In this document: piece by piece, positions 1 through 6,081 of the stretch
Layout of the letters: every line of letters starts with the position of its first letter
Numbering within the stretch: the first letter of the stretch is position 1
Assembly: GCA_937915755.1 (NCBI GenBank)
Contig: CALGGR010000050.1
Span: forward strand, 1-12,925
Length of the DNA stretch: 12,925 nt
Direction: 5' to 3'
Source: an uncultured Fretibacterium sp.
GTDB lineage: Bacteria > Synergistota > Synergistia > Synergistales > Aminobacteriaceae
Notes under the pieces: model-generated
Seen by the model: the letters and a program-made list of their open reading frames with translations, nothing else
Databases searched by the model: none
Told to the model about the DNA's origin: nothing
Position numbers and translations under genes: made by a program

Positions 1-1
1 C

Positions 2-337
2 AGGCAGTCCGGCCTATTAAGACGGCTGGAAGCACTCGACTTTAGTCGTGTGAGGTTTCACTCTGCTCTGAATATTCCATTTCAGATTTTTGGAGGTGTT
101 GAATTTTACCAGACTATTCTTGAGAAAGTTGCGAGGCTTTGCTTTGGTCTCGTTAAAAATCACCCTTTTGTCGATGGCAACAAAAGAATTGGAGCTATGG
201 CTCTTCTTTCTACTTTGGACTTGAACGATATTCCCATTCGTACAAATAACCCTGAACTCATCGAAGTGATTTTATCGCTTTCATCTGGTGAAATTGATTA
301 TGAAGGTCTGCTTCGATGGGTTCAAGAACGTGTATAG
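2..337 (+). CDS. Doc-type (death-on-curing) Fic-fold toxin, 5' end cut by window edge
   Basis: The protein carries the Doc version of the Fic motif, HPFVDGNKRIG, encoded at about 161-193. Known Doc proteins use this fold to phosphorylate EF-Tu and so stop translation; the Lys in GNKR distinguishes Doc from AMP-transferring Fic proteins (GNGR). The stretch SALNIPFQIFGG before it and the C-terminal part (YEGLLRWV) also match the family. The frame is open to the first base, so the N-terminus lies outside the window; the GTG at 50 is probably only an internal Val. Doc is normally the second gene of an antitoxin-toxin pair, so the antitoxin gene would lie off the left edge. The residues just before SALN fit the family poorly (see findings), so an upstream frameshift is possible. 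The gene converges on the helicase gene with a 16-base gap. Confidence 0.8.
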   Translation, partial: RQSGLLRRLEALDFSRVRFHSALNIPFQIFGGVEFYQTILEKVARLCFGLVKNHPFVDGNKRIGAMALLSTLDLNDIPIRTNNPELIEVILSLSSGEIDYEGLLRWVQERV

Positions 338-353
338 CATAGCAAATGCAGTC

Positions 354-2024
354 CTACTCGTCCCAGCCCCATTTGCTTATCGTGAAATGTATTCTTCCGC
401 CCTCCCGTACTTCCTCCTTATACTCAATCCATGAAGGCGGCGCATAATTCTCCCTTACCGTTGTACATAAATCATTGAGCACATTAACGTCAAGAATCTT
501 CTCGAGCTCCGGTACCCTTACACCCTGTAACAGGCTCTTCATCCGCCAGTATGCACGAATCCTCGATTTGTCCTCCTGCATTATGTAAAGGAACAACTGT
601 TTTGGCCCCTGCAGCTTGTCCTCGCCGTAGAAGTCAACCCTCACAATCGGCATGTTGTCCTTCTTCCTGAATACTACTTTCCAATACCATGACGCTACTT
701 TCATACACTGGAATCCCGAAGTTATATTCTCGTTCTCATTATCATTCTGCGGAGCGTCAAATCCCATTATATCCGCCGACGTACTTAAGTCTGAAAGCTC
801 GCTGAACATGTAACCGCAATGTATGCACTCATGTGCACGCTTCATTACTGTGTGCTTGCATCTCGGGCATATCTTGAACATTCCGCTGAGTTCGCTCGAA
901 TTACGGACTGACCTTACTGTCCTTCGAGGGGGAATGATTTTTGTTACCGCACCATGCCGTGAAATGTTGCCTGCAAAATCTAGAACCAGGCAATCCTGAT
1001 GATGCCCCGGACTTTTTACGCGCATTCCACGCCCGCTCATCTGGATATATAGTCCCGGCGATAATGTTGGCCTCGCCATCACTATGACATCTATATCAGG
1101 GTAATCGAAGCCCGTTGTCGCAACACCGACGTTCGTTACAGCGCGGATTTTCCCGGCCTTGAACTCCTCGAAAATTCTGGCGCGTTCCAGCGATGTGGTC
1201 TTGCTGGTTATAGACTCAGCCATAACTCCCTGCGCTATAAATTCGTCTCGCATTGCCTCAGCATGTGAGATACTAACGCAGAATACTAACCATGCTATAC
1301 GGTCTCCGGCTCTTCTGATTGTCTCGGCAACAACTTTCTTGTTCACTTCATAACTGTTGACGCGTGCTTCAAGTTCCTGCTTCTCGAAATCTCCCTGCAC
1401 CTTCCTGATTCCCTCAACGTTCATCTGCAGATCGGTGAATGTCGATGTGAGTCTTGCGAGAAATTTCCGCTTCACTAATTCCTCGATCGTTACGGGTTCG
1501 ATTAGTGCCTGAAATATAGCATCCTCACCCTCCGTAAGCAATCCCTGCCCCAATCTATAAGGTGTTGCAGTAAGTCCGATCATTCGCATCTGAGGGTTCC
1601 AGTCCTGCAGTGTTGAGAGAAGACGCCTGTACATTCCCTCGTCGTCGTTCTGAATCATGTGGGCCTCGTCAATAATTATGATGTCAACACGTCCAAACTC
1701 GTATGCTTTTCGCCAAACTGATTGAATGCCAGCTACTGTGATTGAATTTGTCTCCCTTACACCTAAACCTGCGCTATAGATTGCCAGGGGAGCTTCCGGC
1801 CATGCTTGAAGGATTTTCTCAGCGTCCTGAACCAGCAGCTCCTTTACGTGTGATAGTACGAGTATTTTCGCGTCAGGCTTTCGAGTTAATATGTCCTTGC
1901 AGAAGCCAGCTATTATATGAGCTTTTCCTGAACCTGTAGGGGCTACTATGCAGGGATTTCCCTTGTTTTCGCGAAGCCATTTGTATGTATCACGAATTGC
2001 TTTAATCTGATAGTCTCTAAGCAT
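354..2024 (-). CDS. radD: RadD-like DEAD/DEAH-box helicase with altered Walker A
   Basis: A 556-residue superfamily 2 helicase, close in length and plan to E. coli RadD (YejH), which acts in DNA repair and recombination intermediate processing. Motifs in order: Walker A-like PTGSGKA (29-35), DEAH (119-122), TATPYR (152-157), the helicase C-terminal core with QMSGRGMR (328-335), then a four-Cys zinc-binding segment (C386, C389, C400, C403). The segments HVKELLVQDAEK and IYSAGLGVRE, and the zinc finger after motif VI, are RadD-like. The residue after the Walker A Lys is Ala35 (codon GCT) where Ser or Thr normally coordinates Mg2+, so ATPase activity is in doubt. The ATG is preceded by AGGAGG nine bases upstream. 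The gene stands alone between a convergent doc and a transposon remnant. A generic type III restriction-like helicase is the alternative; RadD fits better. Confidence 0.82.
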   Translation of the reverse strand: MLRDYQIKAIRDTYKWLRENKGNPCIVAPTGSGKAHIIAGFCKDILTRKPDAKILVLSHVKELLVQDAEKILQAWPEAPLAIYSAGLGVRETNSITVAGIQSVWRKAYEFGRVDIIIIDEAHMIQNDDEGMYRRLLSTLQDWNPQMRMIGLTATPYRLGQGLLTEGEDAIFQALIEPVTIEELVKRKFLARLTSTFTDLQMNVEGIRKVQGDFEKQELEARVNSYEVNKKVVAETIRRAGDRIAWLVFCVSISHAEAMRDEFIAQGVMAESITSKTTSLERARIFEEFKAGKIRAVTNVGVATTGFDYPDIDVIVMARPTLSPGLYIQMSGRGMRVKSPGHHQDCLVLDFAGNISRHGAVTKIIPPRRTVRSVRNSSELSGMFKICPRCKHTVMKRAHECIHCGYMFSELSDLSTSADIMGFDAPQNDNENENITSGFQCMKVASWYWKVVFRKKDNMPIVRVDFYGEDKLQGPKQLFLYIMQEDKSRIRAYWRMKSLLQGVRVPELEKILDVNVLNDLCTTVRENYAPPSWIEYKEEVREGGRIHFTISKWGWDE

Positions 2025-2054
2025 CTTTACTTTCCTCCTAATTGTAATTAGTAT

Positions 2055-2083
2055 AGTATATTACTAGCAATTACATGAGGTAA
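2055..2083 (-). promoter_or_regulatory. Probable promoter of the radD-like gene
   Basis: On the minus strand, TTACCT (2083-2078) and TATACT (2060-2055) are 17 bases apart. A second TATACT overlaps it at 2055-2050. This lies about 30 bases upstream of the ATG at 2024. The -10 is good and the -35 weak; it is the best candidate in the gap. Confidence 0.4.
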
Positions 2084-2138
2084 TTGAACATGACAACAAA
2101 GACGCTAAGTTAAGTTAAGTGTAATATAATTCTCTCCG

Positions 2139-2363
2139 TTGAATAACAGGAATAATATGAATTCCGACAACACAATGGAGTTTGAAAATAAAACGTGGTA
2201 CCTACGGTGCGTCCCTTACGGGGCTACGCTAGGGAAACTTGGACGAAATGTCCTAAACGCCTTTGGAGAGGATGTACTCCGTCCTACGGTAAGACACGCT
2301 GATGAAAATCAGAGCGCAGATCTCGTTGAATTAGGAAGCCGCCAAATCCGCGAGGGGCGGTAG
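2139..2363 (+). pseudogene. Decayed C-terminal tail of a TnpB (IS605 OrfB) protein
   Basis: A 74-codon open frame with no good ribosome binding site at its first start. From about residue 17 it reads like the last part of TnpB: KTWY..CVPYGA recalls the TW-x-C-x-x-C-GA of the second half of the zinc finger, here with Cys residues lost and the HDRD-x-NA stretch missing, followed by LGRNVLNAFGEDVLRP, the tail seen after NI/NL-x-x-LG in many TnpB proteins (usually NACGEDVRP), and a Gly-Ser-rich end. TnpB is an RNA-guided nuclease of roughly 370-400 residues, so over 80 percent is missing. Alternatively it may be a spurious open frame inside a structured RNA; function as a protein is unlikely. Confidence 0.5.
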
Positions 2364-2369
2364 TTCACA
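2209..2369 (+). ncRNA. Omega-RNA-like structured right end of the IS605 remnant
   Basis: Five hairpins can be drawn in 150 bases of the + strand: GCGTCCC (2209-2215) with GGG (2220-2222) and ACGC (2226-2229); GGAC (2241-2244) with GTCC (2250-2253); GGAG (2265-2268) with CTCC (2277-2280); CTGAT (2299-2303) and ATCAG (2308-2312) closing a GAAA tetraloop; CCGCC (2339-2343) with GGCGG (2356-2360). In TnpB elements this part of the transposon is transcribed as the guide RNA scaffold, and the bases just past the right end become the guide; here these would be about 2370-2389. The protein-coding value is poor while the helices are clean, which hints that the RNA was kept longer than the protein. Expression is unproven. 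Confidence 0.4.
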
Positions 2370-2385
2370 TATCCAGAGCGCGATA

Positions 2386-2417
2386 GCCGGGAACCTCATC
2401 AGCTCCCGGCAATTTTT
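2386..2417 (+). terminator. Rho-independent terminator, + strand
   Basis: GCCGGGA (2386-2392) pairs with TCCCGGC (2404-2410) around an 11-base loop, followed by AATTTTTATT. The T-run follows only on the + strand, so it ends transcripts coming from the transposon remnant, not those of the putP gene that points toward it. Confidence 0.75.
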
Positions 2418-2426
2418 ATTCCCCAC

Positions 2427-3884
2427 TTATTCCTGTGATGCTTTCAACGCCCGATCAAAGAGTGCTTCAACTTCCGCTGACGGCTTAGGCGTGATTAACG
2501 ACACAACCACTGCAACGATCAATCCCGCAAAGAAGCCCGGAATTATCTCGTATACCCCAGTGTCGGCCATGTACATCAGCCACAGAATATCAACAACAGC
2601 GCCCGTGAAAATTCCGCACGCAGCTCCCGCAAATGTTGACCTCTTCCAGAAGAGACTCAGCATTATCGCAGGGCCGAAAGCAGCTCCGAATACTCCCCAT
2701 GCATTCGAGACAAGAGCCATGATTGAGCCGGCGTTGGGATTCGACGCTATCATCAGTGCCGCAATCGCTATAACAAGAACAACAATACGTCCAGCCCAGA
2801 GCATTTCCTTGTTACCCGCTTTGTTGCCGCGAATTACAGGCTTGTAAACGTCTGACGCAAACGCGCTCGCCGCCGCAAGAAGCTGACTGTCAGCCGTACT
2901 CATTGCCGCCGCTAGTACTGCTGAGAGAAGAATTCCCGAAATCACCGCAGGGAAAATACTCCTCGTCATCACAACGAAGACAAGCGAGTTGCTGTTCACG
3001 GCCTCGTCAAATCCAACGAACATTCGCCCAACTATACCTACAACAGCGGCCATAGTTAGTATCGCAACAGTCCATGAGATTCCTATTTTTGCCGACTTAC
3101 GAAGCTCTTTCTGCGAGTTTATCGACATGAAGCGGATTATTATGTGCGGCATTCCGAAGTATCCAAGCCCCCAGCCGAGTCCTGAAACGATGTCCTGCCA
3201 TGACGAGAAGAAGCTCCAGTAATGCGGAGTGTCGATTTTCGCCGCCGCGCCTGCCTCAATCATCGTAGCCGCCGCAATGGGGACTATGAACATCGCGCAG
3301 AGAACTAGCATTCCCTGAAAGAAGTCCGTCCATGAAACCGCGCTGAAGCCACCCAAGAATGTGTAGCTTATTACGATTACAGCCGATATGTACATTGCTG
3401 TTGTCGTGTCGATTCCTGTTACGGTGTTGAAGAGAGTTCCGCAAGCCTTTATGCTCGATGCTGAGTATATCGTGTAGGCTATCAGGAATACTGCCGCAGA
3501 AATCAACTGAAGCATCCTGGACGACGATTTGAATCTGTTTGTGAGGTACTGAGGGACGGTTATGGAGTCGTCTGCTTCAATCGAGAAGGTACGGAGACGC
3601 GGTGCCTCGTATATCCAGCTCAACGAGTATCCCAGAGCAAGGCCGATCGCTATCCAGACCTGACCGAGTCCAAGCGCGTACACTGATGTCGGAAGACCCA
3701 TCAATACCCACGCGCTCATGTCCGATGCTCCTGCCGAGAGTGCTGCTACCCATGGCCCCATTTTCCTGTCGCCGAGAAAATATCCCTTCTCCGTCTGGTT
3801 CTTGTCCCTGAAGAAGAACCACACGCCTATCCCTAGCATGAATACAAGGTAGATTATGAATACGCTTACTTCTTGAATGTTCAA
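2427..3884 (-). CDS. putP: Sodium/proline symporter, SSS family
   Basis: An integral membrane protein of about 13 helices that couples proline uptake to Na+. Family hallmarks: GASDMSAWVLMGLP near the second helix, AVSWTD about 182-187, GLGYFGMPHIIIRFM about 238-253, and LAAAMSTADSQLL in the ninth-helix region holding the Na+-site Ser/Thr pair. I place the start at the TTG at 3884 rather than the upstream in-frame TTG at 3908: a strong GGGAGG (3899-3894) sits nine bases before it, and the resulting 485-residue protein puts the Na+-binding Asp at position 55, the same number as in E. coli PutP (502 residues). It follows the fic gene with a 78-base gap that contains a promoter candidate. No terminator was found for it; transcripts would run antisense through the transposon remnant toward radD. 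Confidence 0.92.
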   Translation of the reverse strand: MNIQEVSVFIIYLVFMLGIGVWFFFRDKNQTEKGYFLGDRKMGPWVAALSAGASDMSAWVLMGLPTSVYALGLGQVWIAIGLALGYSLSWIYEAPRLRTFSIEADDSITVPQYLTNRFKSSSRMLQLISAAVFLIAYTIYSASSIKACGTLFNTVTGIDTTTAMYISAVIVISYTFLGGFSAVSWTDFFQGMLVLCAMFIVPIAAATMIEAGAAAKIDTPHYWSFFSSWQDIVSGLGWGLGYFGMPHIIIRFMSINSQKELRKSAKIGISWTVAILTMAAVVGIVGRMFVGFDEAVNSNSLVFVVMTRSIFPAVISGILLSAVLAAAMSTADSQLLAAASAFASDVYKPVIRGNKAGNKEMLWAGRIVVLVIAIAALMIASNPNAGSIMALVSNAWGVFGAAFGPAIMLSLFWKRSTFAGAACGIFTGAVVDILWLMYMADTGVYEIIPGFFAGLIVAVVVSLITPKPSAEVEALFDRALKASQE

Positions 3885-3920
3885 ATGAAATATCCTCCCA
3901 TTCGTCAAAAAATTCTATGC

Positions 3921-3949
3921 AGTTTAACATACTGCCCAAATCACTGCAA
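3921..3949 (-). promoter_or_regulatory. Probable putP promoter with overlapping palindrome
   Basis: On the minus strand TTGCAG (3949-3944) and TAAACT (3926-3921) are 17 bases apart, about 37 bases before the chosen TTG start. An inverted repeat GCAGT-N7-ACTGC (3919-3935) covers the -10 and could be an operator. Confidence 0.45.
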
Positions 3950-3962
3950 GTTTTCACGCGAA

Positions 3963-4685
3963 TTATAGCAAGGCGATTCTCTCTGTGAGATTATCACGCT
4001 CATATTCGGCTATAAGTTTTGTCATACTCTCTGGATTTCCTGTGCTGTAATAATCGCTGAAAGCATCGTAGTATCTCAACCTGTCGGAAAATTTTACGTC
4101 GACAGGCAGATAACCTTCCTTCATCATCGACATGTTGAGAATGAGCCTTCCTGTTCTTCCGTTGCCGTCAATGAATGGATGAATGCCCTCGAATCTCAGA
4201 TGAAAGATTGCCGACCTCACTATCGTGTGCCTCGTGTCATCGCGGTAATCCTGAATAAGTCTCTCCATTAGTTCGGGAATAACTACGGGGTCAGGCGGAG
4301 TGTTCAATGCTCCAGAAATTCTCACGGGGATTCTTCGGTATGTACCTGCGTCTCTTGGTCTGTCAGCAAGAACAAGAGAGTGAATCTGGCGGATTAAGAC
4401 CTCCGAAATCTCAGCGTCAATATTTTCCTCGATGAAACCGAACGCCTCTTTATGGCCGAATGCCTCAAGATGATCACGCAAAGGCTTTCCCGAAATCGTA
4501 AGCCCCTCAAGGACGAGCCTCGTCTCGTTAAGCGTCAATGTGTTCCCCTCGATGGCCGTAGAATTGTACGTGTACTCCTCGATGAATGACTCACGAAGCC
4601 TCTCTATCTCACCCTGAGTAAGCGGCCTCATTCTGGAAAGTTCGTCTCTTAGCGCGTCAATCTCTTCAAGAATTTCGTCAACCAA
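3963..4685 (-). CDS. Fic-family AMP-transferase, class II (N-terminal inhibitory helix)
   Basis: A 240-residue Fic-domain protein. The catalytic motif HPFIDGNGRTGR (169-180) is complete, including the His base and the GNGR anion-binding loop used to transfer AMP from ATP to hydroxyl groups of target proteins. The inhibitory motif S-x-x-x-E-G is present as STAIEG (42-47); Glu46 is expected to block productive ATP binding until displaced, which defines class II, the self-regulated type. The start is TTG with GAGGTG (4699-4694) eight bases upstream; the next in-frame ATG would leave only a short lead before the inhibitory helix. A TATAAT on the minus strand at 4711-4706, just past the preceding terminator, may be its own -10. 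No antitoxin gene adjoins it, in keeping with an inhibitor built into the same chain. The cellular target cannot be read from the sequence. Confidence 0.88.
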   Translation of the reverse strand: MVDEILEEIDALRDELSRMRPLTQGEIERLRESFIEEYTYNSTAIEGNTLTLNETRLVLEGLTISGKPLRDHLEAFGHKEAFGFIEENIDAEISEVLIRQIHSLVLADRPRDAGTYRRIPVRISGALNTPPDPVVIPELMERLIQDYRDDTRHTIVRSAIFHLRFEGIHPFIDGNGRTGRLILNMSMMKEGYLPVDVKFSDRLRYYDAFSDYYSTGNPESMTKLIAEYERDNLTERIALL

Positions 4686-4718
4686 AACTCCAACACCTCA
4701 ACGCGATTATATTACAAG

Positions 4719-4751
4719 CAAAAAACGAGAGGAGACCTTCACGATCCCCTC
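4719..4751 (-). terminator. Rho-independent terminator of the lyase-symporter operon
   Basis: Read on the minus strand, GAGGGGATC (4751-4743) pairs with GGTCTCCTC (4737-4729) over nine positions including two G-T pairs, with a five-base loop and a following run of six T. It lies 25 bases after the symporter stop codon and separates this operon from fic. Confidence 0.8.
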
Positions 4752-4775
4752 CCGCATTCTCACAGGAAAAATCTG

Positions 4776-5999
4776 CTACTTATCCTTGAACGTTCCCTCT
4801 GTCCTCGAAACTATAACTGCCGAAGCTGCATCACCGACGATATTCGGTATTACCCTGCCCATGTTGAGTATCCTGTCGATTCCAGCGAGAAGACCGATTG
4901 CCTCCATCGGGAGATTCACGGACGACAGAACTATCGTGAGCATTACGAGACCTGAGCCGGGTATTCCTGCCGTTCCGATTGACGCAAGAGTCGCCGTGAG
5001 CATTATCATGATCTGCTGTGTGAAACCAAGCTCAATGCCGAAAATCTGCGCCGTGAAAACTACCGCTACAGCCTCGTAAATCGCCGTGCCGTTCATGTTC
5101 ATTACAGCCCCGAAAGGTATCACGAAGTTCGCCGTGTCATCATCAACGCCGATGTTCTTCGTGCATTGAAGATTCAGCGGGATTGTCGCAACACTTGAGC
5201 ATGTCGCAAAAACGAACGCCATTGCCTCCTTCATCTCACGGAGGAAGCGGAGAGGATTCACCCGCCCTATCACTCCGACCATTAAGCCGGCCTGAACGAA
5301 GATGACATAGATTGCGCCCGCGATGTACATTGCCGCGATTGCCTTGATGTAGGGGATTAGAATTTCCGGGCCATTTGAGCCGACGACGTTCGCCATGAGT
5401 CCGAATACACCGTAAGGCGTGAACTCAAGGACGATGTTCGTGATTTCCTTCATTGCTTCCTGACCTGCTCTGAAGATGTCGAGCAATGGCTTTACTGGTT
5501 CACCGAGCTTCATGAGTGCAAAGCCTAGTATCAGCGCGAAGAAGATTATCTGTAACAAATTCTGCTTTGACAGTGCCTCGAACGGGTTGTTGGGGATTAT
5601 GTTGATGAGGGTGTCGAGCATTGAGACTTCTTTTGCTGACGATGCAGTTTGTGAGACTGTCTGCTGAATCGTTACGCCCGTTCCAACACCGATTATGTTC
5701 GACGTTATGAGGCCGAGTACGATTGCAACCGCTGTTGACACTAGGAAGCACACGACCGTCTTAACGCCCATTCGACCGAGCTTCTTTCCGTCGCCGACAT
5801 CAGCCGCCGCGCACACAAGCAAGCATAGCACCAGCGGCGCGACTACCATCGTGAGGAGCCTTGTCAGGATTGTCCCAAGAGGATTGAGGACTTTTGCGCC
5901 CGGCCCCCAGAACAATCCGACCGCTATTCCCAGAACGAACCCTATCATGATTCTTGTGAACAAGCTCCAATTTCTCCACGGCTTGAATATGTATCCCAT
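4776..5999 (-). CDS. Dicarboxylate/amino acid:cation symporter (DAACS, SLC1-like)
   Basis: A 407-residue inner-membrane symporter of the GltPh/DctA fold. Re-entrant loop 1 has the Ser-rich FATCSSVAT (264-272), the seventh helix has NMNGT (301-305), loop 2 has GTAGIPGSG (342-350), and helix 8 has D375-R-I-L-N379-M-G-R382-V-I-P-N386-I-V-G-D390. By alignment with GltPh, Arg382 corresponds to Arg397, which binds a substrate carboxylate, and Asn379 to Asp394, which binds the amino group of aspartate. Keeping the Arg while losing the Asp points to a dicarboxylate or related acid without an amino group, as in DctA, where this position is also not Asp; that is inference. NMNGT replaces the usual NMDGT, affecting a Na+-site position. 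It starts 82 bases after the large lyase gene with GGAGGA upstream, so co-transcription is likely and it probably imports the lyase substrate. An amino acid substrate is not excluded. Confidence 0.88.
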   Translation of the reverse strand: MGYIFKPWRNWSLFTRIMIGFVLGIAVGLFWGPGAKVLNPLGTILTRLLTMVVAPLVLCLLVCAAADVGDGKKLGRMGVKTVVCFLVSTAVAIVLGLITSNIIGVGTGVTIQQTVSQTASSAKEVSMLDTLINIIPNNPFEALSKQNLLQIIFFALILGFALMKLGEPVKPLLDIFRAGQEAMKEITNIVLEFTPYGVFGLMANVVGSNGPEILIPYIKAIAAMYIAGAIYVIFVQAGLMVGVIGRVNPLRFLREMKEAMAFVFATCSSVATIPLNLQCTKNIGVDDDTANFVIPFGAVMNMNGTAIYEAVAVVFTAQIFGIELGFTQQIMIMLTATLASIGTAGIPGSGLVMLTIVLSSVNLPMEAIGLLAGIDRILNMGRVIPNIVGDAASAVIVSRTEGTFKDK

Positions 6000-6034
6000 T
6001 GTGTATAATCTCCTCCTGTAGTAATTTTGTTATT

Positions 6035-6069
6035 GCTCCCTTGTTACTCCCGCCAGAGTTCAGGGGAGC
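6035..6069 (-). other. Alternative hairpins between lyase and symporter genes
   Basis: In the minus-strand transcript GCTCCC (6069-6064) can pair with GGGAG (6051-6047) or with GGGAGC (6040-6035), but not both. No T-run follows, so this is not a simple terminator; it may be an RNA-processing or stability element that adjusts symporter output relative to the lyase. Confidence 0.3.
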
Positions 6070-6081
6070 GTCTTTAATCTC

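Larger units (their letters stand above)
2114..2369 (+). mobile_element. Remnant of an IS200/IS605-family element (right end preserved, left boundary uncertain)
   Basis: The right part has a decayed TnpB C-terminal tail (NAFGEDVLRP near 2253-2282, then ELGSRQIREGR) and a terminal hairpin (CCGCC 2339-2343 with GGCGG 2356-2360) followed by TAGTTCAC, an arrangement typical of right ends in this family. No transposase TnpA and no RuvC-containing part of TnpB remain, so the copy is not autonomous. I could not place the left end: it may lie near the repeated TTAAG at 2110-2119. This rests on recalled family features; a search against right ends of the same genome would settle it. Confidence 0.5.

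Noticed and set aside
2386..2410. This hairpin as the putP terminator
   Set aside because: On the minus strand no T-run follows the stem; the T-run is on the + strand only.
3882..3908. The longer putP start (TTG at 3908)
   Set aside because: The ribosome site GGGAGG lies inside those first codons, and the TTG at 3884 aligns the protein with E. coli PutP numbering.
3577..3957. A 126-codon minus-strand open frame overlapping the start of putP
   Set aside because: It is a shifted frame over the first part of putP; the putP frame carries the conserved transporter motifs.
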